NCBI GenBank assembly: GCA_002171155.1
Contig: NHHF01000069.1
Location: forward strand, 1 to 8,491
Length of the DNA stretch: 8,491 bases
Source of the DNA: Betaproteobacteria bacterium TMED156
GTDB taxonomy: Bacteria; Pseudomonadota; Gammaproteobacteria; Burkholderiales; Burkholderiaceae_A
Direction: 5' to 3'
Position 1 is the stretch's first letter, and every line of letters begins with the position of its first letter. Below, one piece after another: positions 1 to 7,487 of the stretch. The notes below the pieces were generated by a model. That model made no database searches. It was not told where the DNA came from and saw only the letters and a program-made list of their open reading frames with translations. Both the position numbers and the translations under genes were made by a program.

Positions 1-1
1 A

Positions 2-2356
2 AATTTTCCAGACTCTGTTACTGGAGCTAATTTAAATTCTAATTTTAAAATTACAGAAATAGATATTATATATCAAGAATCTGATAGTATTGCTTTATAT
101 GTACTAGACACTATATCTTTAGACGATATAACTACAAACCATTCAACAGATACTTTTTACAAATATAGATATCAATCAAGAAAACCTATATTAACATTAC
201 CTTCTTCTGAAGCTAATAGAGTTTACGACCAAACACCAGTTAAAGCATTGTCGCAAGAAGTTTCTGGTAATAGAGTTATATATGGAAACTATGTAAATAA
301 ATATACCGCGCCAAATCATTTAAATTATCAAGTAGCTGCAAGCGAAAAAATAGAATCTGGAACTTTATATACTGGTATTGATAAAGAATACCCAGAAAGT
401 ACACTTAAAAGAAATAGAAATTACCAAGTAGGCATTGTGCTTATGGATAGATACGGAAGACAGTCTGACGTTATATTATCTAATGTAGGTAGTGATACGG
501 CTTCTAATAATTTTACAAATGTTTTTGGAGCATCAACGTTTTATTTTCCATATAGAAACAACAACACCGTTGGCGATGTGTTAAGTGACGTAGGTAATTC
601 TATAAAAATTCAATTTAACGAACAAATATTAAGCACGTACAGCCCTTTGCAGTATGGAAATCCTGTTCCTACAGGACAACCTGGTTTATATAATAGTACA
701 ATAGGTAATGCTTCTTATAACCCTTTGGGTTGGTATACATATAAAGTTGTTGTAAAACAAACGCAACAAGAGTATTATAATGTATATACCCCTGGTATTA
801 TTAATGGATCTTTTAACTCTATAGCGCCTAATTCTGGATTTGCGTTTACAACTTTAATATCAGATAGTTTAAATAAAGTTCCTAAAGAGCTTCTTGATGT
901 TAGTGGTAATCAAAATCAATTTAGAAGTGATACGCTATTATATAATGTTGTAAACACCACGGGCACGTCTCCTAATTATTACAATGTACAAGGTTTTCCT
1001 GGTAATACAAACAACACTGTTACTACTTTATCTACATTTACAGACATGGGTGGAGTTACAGGAACATCAGCGGACAATGCTATTTTTCAAGTAGATACAA
1101 ATCCATTTTTAGCAAAACTTGCTACACCTGTATCTATTGGTAGCGCGTATGCCACTGATTTTAATTTTAATTTAACTGTTTTTGAAACTAATCCTTTTGA
1201 ATCTAATATAGATATATATTACGAAACATCTACAAATGGTGTTATATCTGAGCTAAATGCAGCAATAGCAGTTGGAGGTGGTAATACGCCTATAGGTTTT
1301 ACGTCTTTAGCTTATTTACAAAAAGAAAACCAAGACCCGGCTGGCACGGGCACATCGACTGGCGCCGCAGATTCACGTTATGTAACAACTAATTTTAAAC
1401 CTATAAATCAAGCCTCTCAACAAATTGATAATTCTGAAATAACAAATTTTACAGTTGTTGATGGTGGTGGAAATACCAGAACTAGCGAATTTACTTTAGA
1501 ATTAGACCAAACACAAGGTGATGATCGTTATAGAATTAAAATAAATGCTTTAGGATCACCTAACAATGGTTTTTATTTTGGACCTAACGCTTCAACAATA
1601 GAGGCGTATACGTTTAACATGAAAGTTAGAAACAAAGATGATAATGCTACGGCAGACGTTAATGGCGCTGTTAGCAATTCTACAACTATAATTGTAGACA
1701 ATTTAGTAGATGGCAGTGCTGGCAACGGTATTTTCACAGGAATGCAAGTGTTTAATGGAGCTACTCTTTTAGGTGTTATTGACACTGTAACAGCAGGAGG
1801 TGGTGGTGGCGATGCAACAGCTACGTTTAATTTAGTTAACCCAACAACTGTTGCTAATGACGTTGCAATAACATTTAAAGCACCATTTGCTAGTTTACAA
1901 ATTAATGCTGCTTTAAGTAATGTTGATCCTATTATTGACGCTTATAATTTACCTTCGCCTCAATATTCTACAATGCCTAATCCATTTGTAACTTTTACAG
2001 GTAAAAATGGTAGTTTTAATACGGCTAAAAACACATTGGATTTAACATGGGGCTTTAGTGTGACGCAGGCTGCTATAATAAACGCAGGTTACACTATAGT
2101 AGTTAACAATAACCCGTCTGGTAGCAACGCAGCTACACTTCAAATAATTAGAGGTGGAGGCACTTCAGACATTGTAACCTTAAGTATAGATAAAACTACT
2201 GGAGTTTTTGGCAGATTAACAGGAGGTTTTTGGAGTAATTTAGATGTAGTTATAACATTAACAGACGCGGGTGGTGCTACAGTGACAACAACAGTAAACT
2301 TATTAACAGAACCAGGAGCATTTACAGATGCTTTCTCAACAGCGTTTGATATATAA
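2..2356 (+). CDS. Large tail/structural protein, 5' end cut off by window
   Basis: The frame is open from the first complete codon (base 2) to TAA at 2354-2356, giving 784 residues of a longer protein. A TTG at 248 should not be taken as its start, because the 82 codons before it are in frame, free of stops and continuous with a conserved-looking stretch (residues 54-97, including RKPILTLP and EVSGNRVIYGNY). Other recognisable pieces are NRNYQVGIVLMDRYGRQ (residues 142-158), SNIDIYYETSTNG (about 400-412), and a Gly/Thr/Val-rich segment (about 561-615, with GIFTGMQVFNG) of the type seen in phage tail and fibre proteins. I saw no cysteine in it. From memory, such blocks occur in large structural proteins of marine viral contigs and of crAss-like phages, where a muzzle (nozzle) role is known for some relatives. 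Location in the tail is inferred from this and from the downstream neighbours. The next gene begins 12 nt after the stop. The exact role is uncertain: it could equally be a baseplate-like or fibre-attachment protein. Confidence 0.8.
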   Translation, partial: NFPDSVTGANLNSNFKITEIDIIYQESDSIALYVLDTISLDDITTNHSTDTFYKYRYQSRKPILTLPSSEANRVYDQTPVKALSQEVSGNRVIYGNYVNKYTAPNHLNYQVAASEKIESGTLYTGIDKEYPESTLKRNRNYQVGIVLMDRYGRQSDVILSNVGSDTASNNFTNVFGASTFYFPYRNNNTVGDVLSDVGNSIKIQFNEQILSTYSPLQYGNPVPTGQPGLYNSTIGNASYNPLGWYTYKVVVKQTQQEYYNVYTPGIINGSFNSIAPNSGFAFTTLISDSLNKVPKELLDVSGNQNQFRSDTLLYNVVNTTGTSPNYYNVQGFPGNTNNTVTTLSTFTDMGGVTGTSADNAIFQVDTNPFLAKLATPVSIGSAYATDFNFNLTVFETNPFESNIDIYYETSTNGVISELNAAIAVGGGNTPIGFTSLAYLQKENQDPAGTGTSTGAADSRYVTTNFKPINQASQQIDNSEITNFTVVDGGGNTRTSEFTLELDQTQGDDRYRIKINALGSPNNGFYFGPNASTIEAYTFNMKVRNKDDNATADVNGAVSNSTTIIVDNLVDGSAGNGIFTGMQVFNGATLLGVIDTVTAGGGGGDATATFNLVNPTTVANDVAITFKAPFASLQINAALSNVDPIIDAYNLPSPQYSTMPNPFVTFTGKNGSFNTAKNTLDLTWGFSVTQAAIINAGYTIVVNNNPSGSNAATLQIIRGGGTSDIVTLSIDKTTGVFGRLTGGFWSNLDVVITLTDAGGATVTTTVNLLTEPGAFTDAFSTAFDI

Positions 2357-2368
2357 AAATTAAAAAAA

Positions 2369-3184
2369 ATGGCAACATCAATAACAAGTATTAATTATAA
2401 AACACAGTTAGAAGCTTTATTAGCAGATAATACAGCAAAAGAAATTAGCGCTCAAGACGTAAGAACAATAGTAACTAGTAATTATCAACCTGTTTTAATT
2501 TATGCTGGAATAATATTTCCAGATGATCACTATAGTAATTTAAATAATGATCTTTTACGAACTCTTTATTATAACCCTGACTATTTTGGAGATGAAAATA
2601 TAATGAGTCCCGGCAGTACTAGCCCTTGGGTTATTGATCAAACAGGTTCTGGTATTACAAACGGAACTTATACAAATGTAGAATTACTTCCAGATCCTTA
2701 TACTAGCTACAATGCAGGTATAATAAATATGTCTAACTTTGGTGGTGACCCTGGAAACGCTTTTTTTAATGTAACAGTTAGCGGAAATGTTGTTACGGCT
2801 TGTACTTCTGTAACACAAGGAAGTGGTTGGATTCCTCAACAGGTAATTCCAGGTAGCCTAGCAGCTGGTCAAACAGGTAGATTAAGTATTAATGGTAATA
2901 CAAGTGCTAAATTAAGATTTAATGGTCCTATAAAAATAGATTATGAATCTGATGGGCGTAATGGCTTAACAATGACTACAAATTCAACGGGAGGAAATCA
3001 TGGGTATTTAAATACTCTTATGAACTGTACTCAAATTATTAGAACTGGTGGTGGTGAAAACACGGCAACTATGGCTTTTGCTAATCCAACTAGTTTTAAT
3101 ACTTATGTTCAAAATGAAATAGCTTTAGAACAACAAGAACGAGGCGCGCACTTTCAACTTTGGAGATTACCACAATCAACTTAA
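2369..3184 (+). CDS. Putative tail fibre / appendage protein with Gly-rich repeat
   Basis: This 271-residue protein starts at ATG behind the A/T-only leader AAATTAAAAAAA. Residues 17-36 (LLADNTAKEISAQDVRTIVT) resemble a short N-terminal helical motif, typically I(T/S)AQD(L/V)R, found at the start of many phage tail-fibre and appendage proteins. I take it as a possible attachment segment. Residues 98-161 hold a diverged unit of the form NGTYTNV...NAFFNVTVSGNVVTACTSV...GSGWIPQQVI. It matches the G-T-Y / V-S-G / V-T / G-S-G pattern of glycine-rich beta repeats common in marine phage fibres. The C-terminus (about 180-271) is Asn/Thr/Gly-rich and ends in a short helix-like stretch around NEIALEQQERG. 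There is no signal peptide or transmembrane segment. The gene sits between two large tail-type genes, which favours a fibre or adhesin on the tail. A head-fibre role is possible, and the receptor is unknown. Confidence 0.6.
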   Translation: MATSITSINYKTQLEALLADNTAKEISAQDVRTIVTSNYQPVLIYAGIIFPDDHYSNLNNDLLRTLYYNPDYFGDENIMSPGSTSPWVIDQTGSGITNGTYTNVELLPDPYTSYNAGIINMSNFGGDPGNAFFNVTVSGNVVTACTSVTQGSGWIPQQVIPGSLAAGQTGRLSINGNTSAKLRFNGPIKIDYESDGRNGLTMTTNSTGGNHGYLNTLMNCTQIIRTGGGENTATMAFANPTSFNTYVQNEIALEQQERGAHFQLWRLPQST

Positions 3185-3198
3185 ATAAAAAAATAAAT

Positions 3199-3204
3199 AG
3201 GTGA
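3199..3204 (+). promoter_or_regulatory. Shine-Dalgarno-like AGGTGA before the 3215 gene
   Basis: AGGTGA lies 10 nt upstream of the ATG at 3215, inside a 30-nt spacer that is otherwise A/T. It is the only purine-rich ribosome-binding-like site before a start in this window: the other starts follow A/T-only leaders. The spacing is slightly long, and the intervening bases are an AT dinucleotide run. It may be a real weak ribosome binding site for a highly made tail protein, or chance. Confidence 0.35.
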
Positions 3205-3214
3205 ATATATATAT

Positions 3215-4642
3215 ATGTCTGCTACAATAGAAGTTAAATATTTTAATTCCTTCTTACTAAGAAAGACTGTTGATGCTAACAGTAATAACGTGCCAGCGTA
3301 TAAACCAGTAACCACTACAACTGCTAGAAACTGGATAATAGAAGAGTCTAGAATTAAAGGTAGATTTAATGGTGTGTCTGTGGGTTTTGGGCCAAGAGCT
3401 TATCTTGTGTCTGAAACAAACACAGGCTCTATAAGATTTAATTCACTTATATATTCTGGTATATTTAACTCTAGAACTAGTGTTAATAATACAAATCAGT
3501 TTCCAGCTGGTGAAGAAATAACTAGAAGTTTAGATCCGCAAAATGGATCTATACAAAAATTATATGCTGAAAATACAAATTTAACTATATTCCAAGAAGA
3601 TAAAGTAAGCAAAGCTTTAATAGATAAAGATGCTATTTACTCTGCTGAAGGTTCTGCTATAACAACATCAGGATCTATGGTTATAGGTCAAATAGTACCT
3701 TATCTAGGTAAATACGGAATTAGCGAAGACCCAGGAAGTTTTGCTGTGTATGGTTATAGAAAATATTTTACAGACAGAAAACGAAACGCTGTACTTAGAT
3801 TATCAAATGATGGTATTACAGAAATATCTTCTTACGGCATGCGTGATTTTTTTAGAGATGAATTAAATAATTTAGACAGTGGTTCTGGACAAATTGGCGT
3901 TATTAAAGGTGGATGGGATATACACGCTAAAAGCTATGTAACTTCTTTTCAACCTTGGCAAGCAACACCTACTTCTAATACTGACTATAAAACATTAGCG
4001 TTTGATGAGAGACCAAAAGGTTGGATTAGTTTTTACAATTACAAACCTAGTCAAATATTTAGTTTAAAAAATAATTTTTACACTACTAATGGTAATAAAA
4101 TATACCAACATTATCTTGGTGATTATAATAAATTTTATGGTATTTCACAAGCCGCAACAGTAACTTTAATATTCAACCCTAAAGTTTCAATGTCTAAAAA
4201 CTTTAGTACTATTAATTATGAAGGTACTAACGGTTGGAAAATTAACAGCATTGTATCAGATGCTACTGAATTTGACACAGTTTCAGGTACTCCTACAGCA
4301 TTTGCAGACTCTGCATTACCAATAGCTAGTTATGAAGAAGGTCAATACGTTGTTAATGGTTCTACTATAGTTACACCAACGGACGCAGCTTGGAATTCTT
4401 TAACAATATCGGGTGGTAGCTTTATACAACGATACGGTTTTGATAGAAAAGAAAACAAGTATGTGTCTGCTATAAGAAACAACAGTCAACCTCAACCTCA
4501 AGAAATTATATATGGTAGTAGTGTTTCTGGAATAAAAGGATATTTAGCAACAGTGCAATTATCTACTGATGCTACCACAAACCCTACTGGTAAAAAAGAA
4601 TTATTTGCAGTATCTTCTAATTATGTAGAATCAAGTTATTAA
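3215..4642 (+). CDS. Propeller-like tail protein (crAss-like muzzle/nozzle type)
   Basis: This is a 475-residue beta-rich protein. The start is ATG at 3215; an in-frame TAA at 3194-3196 excludes a longer form. Conserved-looking blocks, in order, are IIEESRIKGRFNG (41-53), RFNSLIYSGIFNSRTSVNNT (74-93), EEITRSLDPQNGSIQKLYAE (100-119), LTIFQEDKVSKALIDKDAIY (123-142), GYRKYFTDRKRNAVLRLSND (180-199), GGWDIHAKSYVTSF (232-245), KGWISFYNYKPSQIFSLKN (268-286) and FSTINYEGTNGWK (330-342). Near the C-terminus is FDRKENKYVSAIRNN. Recurrent D-x-K/R-N...V and Y-V-T strands suggest blades of a beta-propeller. From memory, the same series of motifs occurs in tail proteins of crAss-like phages and many marine viral contigs, where the counterpart forms the tail muzzle or nozzle that contacts the host surface. 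The family is fairly clear; the exact tail position is inferred. No cysteine was seen. The cupin gene follows after 5 nt. Confidence 0.7.
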   Translation: MSATIEVKYFNSFLLRKTVDANSNNVPAYKPVTTTTARNWIIEESRIKGRFNGVSVGFGPRAYLVSETNTGSIRFNSLIYSGIFNSRTSVNNTNQFPAGEEITRSLDPQNGSIQKLYAENTNLTIFQEDKVSKALIDKDAIYSAEGSAITTSGSMVIGQIVPYLGKYGISEDPGSFAVYGYRKYFTDRKRNAVLRLSNDGITEISSYGMRDFFRDELNNLDSGSGQIGVIKGGWDIHAKSYVTSFQPWQATPTSNTDYKTLAFDERPKGWISFYNYKPSQIFSLKNNFYTTNGNKIYQHYLGDYNKFYGISQAATVTLIFNPKVSMSKNFSTINYEGTNGWKINSIVSDATEFDTVSGTPTAFADSALPIASYEEGQYVVNGSTIVTPTDAAWNSLTISGGSFIQRYGFDRKENKYVSAIRNNSQPQPQEIIYGSSVSGIKGYLATVQLSTDATTNPTGKKELFAVSSNYVESSY

Positions 4643-4647
4643 ATAAA

Positions 4648-5085
4648 ATGAAATTAAAAAACTTAGATGTATCTGTAAATAAAATACAAGATATGATTAT
4701 AAATAGTGATCTTGGAGTTGGTGACGGAAAAAGCATTGCTCATATACCAGAGATACCTATTAAACATTTATTTGCAGATCAAATATATATTAGGCAAATG
4801 GAAATGAAGCAAGGACAGGTGGTTGTTGGTGCTATACATAATCATTTACATGCTTGGTTTTTAATGAAAGGAAGAGTTTTAATAAATAACAATGGTGAAA
4901 AAGTAGAACATATAGCACCTTGTTATACAGTATCGCAACCTGGTTCAAAAAGATTTATATATGCTTTAGAAGATTCTGTATTTGTAAATGTGCATAAGAA
5001 TCCTTCAAACACTAAAGATATAGAAAAATTAGAAAAAGAAATAGTATCTTTTGATATAGAAAAATTTAAAGAAAAAACTAAATAA
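4648..5085 (+). CDS. Small phage cupin-fold protein
   Basis: This 145-residue protein starts at ATG after a 5-nt A/T spacer (ATAAA). A single small cupin barrel is suggested by motif 1 GAIHNHLHAWFLMKGRVLI (61-79), with histidines H64, H66 and H68, and motif 2 SQPGSKRFIYALEDSVFVNV (97-115), followed by H116. The first cluster and H116 are the expected metal ligands of a cupin. The usual motif-1 glutamate is not evident, so metal binding is likely but a catalytic role is doubtful. The C-terminal tail (120-145) is Lys/Glu-rich and probably helical. Small cupins with the same G-K/R-V and P-G-x-K-R-x-x-Y-A motifs are frequent in the structural modules of marine and other phages, usually beside tail or internal proteins. 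Their function is not established to my knowledge; a virion decoration or assembly role is an inference. The next gene starts 2 nt after the stop, so translational coupling is likely. Confidence 0.75.
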   Translation: MKLKNLDVSVNKIQDMIINSDLGVGDGKSIAHIPEIPIKHLFADQIYIRQMEMKQGQVVVGAIHNHLHAWFLMKGRVLINNNGEKVEHIAPCYTVSQPGSKRFIYALEDSVFVNVHKNPSNTKDIEKLEKEIVSFDIEKFKEKTK

Positions 5086-5087
5086 TT

Positions 5088-5813
5088 ATGACATTTATAG
5101 CAGCAGGCATTGGCGCCGCGGTAAGTATAGGTGGTTCTATTTTTGGCGCGAGTAGAGCAAAAAAAGCAGAGAGAAGAGCAGCTGAAGAAAAAAGAGCTTT
5201 GCAGCGAGAATTTAACGCAGCTGAAGCGTCTAGACAAGATGTAATAAATCCTTATGCTGATGTAACTAGTTTAGCTGATATGATTGTAGACAACACTGGT
5301 TTGTTGTCTAACGCTTATGCTAACATAGGTGTTGCTACACAAGCAGCTGAATTCCAAGCTGAAGAAGCGGATATAGCTTTAGCAAATACTCTTGATACTC
5401 TTATGGCTACTGGTGCTAGTGCTGGAGGTGCAACTGCTTTAGCCCAAGCTGCACTACAAAGTAAAAGAGGGGTTTCTGCAAGTATAGAACAGCAAGAAGC
5501 AGATAACCAAAAACTAGCAGCGCGAGGCGAGCAATTTTTACAACAACAGAAACTAGCAGAAGCGCAGCGAGTTCAAGGCTCTTTAATGGGTGAAGCTGCT
5601 AGAATGCAAGAAACAGATGTATTAGGTAAAGAATTTGTTTACGGCGAGACAGAACGCAGAGAAACAGAGCAGTTAAATAGACTACAAGCTCAAATAACCG
5701 GACAACAACAAGCTGAAATGCAAGCTAGATCTGATGGTGCAGCTGCCATAAGCGCGGGTATAAGCGCTGTTGGTAATATAGGGGCTGCTGCAGCCTCAAG
5801 ACCGGTGGAGTAA
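5088..5813 (+). CDS. Candidate internal virion (ejection) protein, T7 gp14-like in style
   Basis: This is a 241-residue Ala/Gln/Glu-rich protein. Residues 2-22 form a Gly/Ala-rich hydrophobic segment (AAGIGAAVSIGGSIFGAS). A Lys/Arg-rich helix follows (RAKKAERRAAEEKRALQREF, 23-42), then NPYADV (54-59), and long helical or coiled-coil stretches up to about residue 215. The segment from ANTLDTLMATGASAGG to SIEQQEADNQKL (99-143) is, from memory, highly conserved in short-tailed marine phages. The C-terminus (216-237) is again Ala/Gly-rich. Amphipathic or hydrophobic ends around a helical core are typical of proteins stored in the capsid and ejected with DNA, such as T7 gp14, P22 gp7 and microvirus pilot proteins. 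Function is therefore inferred from style and position, not from clear homology. The stop at 5811-5813 is suspicious: the -1 frame stays open with coding-like sequence to 5899 (listed separately), so the native protein may be about 270 residues. Confidence 0.7.
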   Translation: MTFIAAGIGAAVSIGGSIFGASRAKKAERRAAEEKRALQREFNAAEASRQDVINPYADVTSLADMIVDNTGLLSNAYANIGVATQAAEFQAEEADIALANTLDTLMATGASAGGATALAQAALQSKRGVSASIEQQEADNQKLAARGEQFLQQQKLAEAQRVQGSLMGEAARMQETDVLGKEFVYGETERRETEQLNRLQAQITGQQQAEMQARSDGAAAISAGISAVGNIGAAAASRPVE

Positions 5814-5899
5814 AGGCAACTTCTAGTTTAAGTCCACCTCCAAAATATACAGATTCACAATTAGCAAAAAAATTTAAAGTTACAAAACCTATAATATAG
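5777..5899 (+). other. Open -1 frame continuing the 5088 gene (possible frameshifted C-terminus)
   Basis: This frame is open from just after TAA at 5774-5776 to TAG at 5897-5899. It has no ATG, GTG or TTG start, so it cannot easily be an independent gene. It overlaps the end of the 5088 gene and then fills nearly the whole 99-nt gap that would otherwise be the largest spacer in the window. The part after 5798 reads KTGGVKATSSLSPPPKY followed by TDSQLAKKFKVTKPII, with the same A/T-ending codons as its neighbours. Adding one A to TCAAG at 5796-5800 would join the frames as AAS-KTGG, giving a product of about 270 residues ending 13 nt before the next ATG. I see no canonical X-XXY-YYZ slippery heptamer in the overlap (5777-5813), so a one-base deletion or sequence error is more likely than programmed frameshifting. 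Confidence 0.5.
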
Positions 5900-5912
5900 T
5901 TTAATAAAAAAT

Positions 5913-7481
5913 ATGGCACTACCAAAATTTTCAAGAAATTATACCCGCTCTGGAGCTTATGAAAATCCTGTGACTCCTGTAGATACTAAAACTGGTGCTA
6001 TCATAGCTCAGACTATATCTAATGTAGGTGACATAACTGCTAAGTTTATAGAAAAACAAAATGCTGCTGTTAACGCAGAGAACGCGGCTATAAAAAAAAT
6101 GTTAAATGGTATAAATAAAAATGCAACTACCAGAAGAGAACAGTATTCTAAATCATTAGGTGAACATGGCTTAGCTCAAAACGAAGAGTTTGCTAGAGTA
6201 GGTACTGAAATGATAGATTATTTAGAAGAGCAAGAAACTGCACTTGCTATGTACAAAAGAAATAATGATTCAGAAAAAGTTAAGATAACTGAAAATAATA
6301 TATTTAAAACTAATTTAGCTTTTGGCAAGTTGACGCAAGTTATTAAAGAAACTCCAGACGCTCTTAAAACTTACAGTGAAGATTCTTTATCATCAAACAA
6401 CGGAATGCCAGGTGGTATAGCTCTGTCTGGTGCTGGAAAACAAAACAACCAATACTGGTTTGGTATGTCGGCTTATCAAGGTTCTTCAGCTGATAGTTCT
6501 TCAAGTTTAATATGGGATAAAAATAGCGATGAAAAAACCTTGTCTATGCGTCTTAACAGTAAAGAAATACAAGAAAATAAAAGTTTATTTACAGAAGACG
6601 AAGAGTTCCAAGGTATAGTTGTAGATCCTTTAATTTTTTTACAATCCGATCCAGGTAAAATACCAGATATTAAAACAACAGGTGTTCAATTACTCGGGGC
6701 TAAGACAGATGAAAATCCAAACGGGGTAAACTTAGTTGGTAAAAACGGGCAAGTTAATGATATTAATTTTTACGATACTTCAAGTCCAAAGAAAATAACA
6801 AGAAAAGCAGGTAAGGTGTATGTTCAGTATAATTATAACGAAAAAGCTCTTGTTGATAGATATCAAAAATCTGTTACAGATAATTTAGTTACACCATTTA
6901 CAACAAATTCAGATATTAGTAGAACTAACGCTATAAGTAATAACGTGTTTAATTATGAGATGATCCCAGATGCTGATGCAGCTAACGAAAACGGTAGTCC
7001 ATTTAGCGTGGGTGATCAAACTAAATTTCAAGACAGCACGCTTGCTTATGTGCGCGGATTAGTTCCTTCACCAAAAGAATTTGTATTTGACGAAGATGAA
7101 TACGATGGTGTTATAAAACTCACAGCTGCAGAAAAAAACGATGCTGAAAAAGCTGGTCAAGAAAAGATTAACGTACAAGTAATAGATGAATTAAAAATAC
7201 CTACAATATCAGATCCTATTAGAGATAAATTTGCTATTGCTGGTGTTAAACCTAAAATAAATTTGAAAGCAACTAACGAACTGCTAAGAAATAAAGGTTT
7301 TGAAACTAGCATGGCTGTTACAGATGATGAAGGTAAAATAACAGTTATAAAAGTTGAATCAGGCTTATCTGGTAAAAATCGTGTTGTTCAAATAACACAA
7401 GATACGGATGCTGATACTATAAAAGATTTATTAAAACAAGTTGTAACAGGTAAAAGACCACCACTACCAGTAAAAAAATAA
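5913..7481 (+). CDS. Unrecognised virion-type protein, 522 aa
   Basis: The start is ATG behind TTTAATAAAAAAT. The N-terminal block, YTRSGAYENPVTPVDTKTGA (10-29) followed by IIAQTISNVGDITAKFIEKQ (30-49), resembles the opening of internal structural proteins that I recall from marine phage contigs (Gly-Ala-Tyr-x-Asn-Pro, then a D-T-x-x-G helix). Residues about 45-135 are charged and probably helical or coiled coil (NAENAAIKKM, DYLEEQETALAMYKRNNDSE). The middle (about 160-340) is Gly/Ser/Asn-rich and likely beta or mixed. The last 100 residues look like a small separate domain, with a Lys/Pro-rich tail ending in PPLPVKK. No cysteine, signal peptide, membrane segment or enzyme motif was seen. It lies between a candidate ejection protein and a very large protein, so an internal virion or ejection-complex role is the simplest inference. 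No specific function can be given. Confidence 0.65.
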   Translation: MALPKFSRNYTRSGAYENPVTPVDTKTGAIIAQTISNVGDITAKFIEKQNAAVNAENAAIKKMLNGINKNATTRREQYSKSLGEHGLAQNEEFARVGTEMIDYLEEQETALAMYKRNNDSEKVKITENNIFKTNLAFGKLTQVIKETPDALKTYSEDSLSSNNGMPGGIALSGAGKQNNQYWFGMSAYQGSSADSSSSLIWDKNSDEKTLSMRLNSKEIQENKSLFTEDEEFQGIVVDPLIFLQSDPGKIPDIKTTGVQLLGAKTDENPNGVNLVGKNGQVNDINFYDTSSPKKITRKAGKVYVQYNYNEKALVDRYQKSVTDNLVTPFTTNSDISRTNAISNNVFNYEMIPDADAANENGSPFSVGDQTKFQDSTLAYVRGLVPSPKEFVFDEDEYDGVIKLTAAEKNDAEKAGQEKINVQVIDELKIPTISDPIRDKFAIAGVKPKINLKATNELLRNKGFETSMAVTDDEGKITVIKVESGLSGKNRVVQITQDTDADTIKDLLKQVVTGKRPPLPVKK

Positions 7482-7487
7482 TATATT

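Noticed and set aside
1573..1785. A 70-codon reading frame on the - strand
   Set aside because: It lies wholly inside the first tail gene, has no plausible leader or domain, and is on the strand opposite to all real genes here.
248..2356. A complete 702-residue gene starting at TTG 248
   Set aside because: The same frame is open back to base 2, with sequence that continues a conserved-looking block directly across 248. The gene is simply cut by the window edge.
4923..5237. A 104-codon reading frame on the - strand rich in Ser, Phe and Cys
   Set aside because: It is antisense to the cupin and the start of the next gene. Its odd composition is what the complement of Lys/Glu/Ala codons gives.
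5777..5813. Canonical -1 slippery heptamer for programmed frameshifting
   Set aside because: Checking each codon pair in the overlap gave no X-XXY-YYZ site. The closest (ATA GGG GCT) does not allow good re-pairing.
5725..5934. A 69-codon reading frame on the - strand covering the gap at 5814-5912
   Set aside because: The gap is better explained by the + strand -1 frame that ends at 5899. The antisense frame has no supporting motif or leader.
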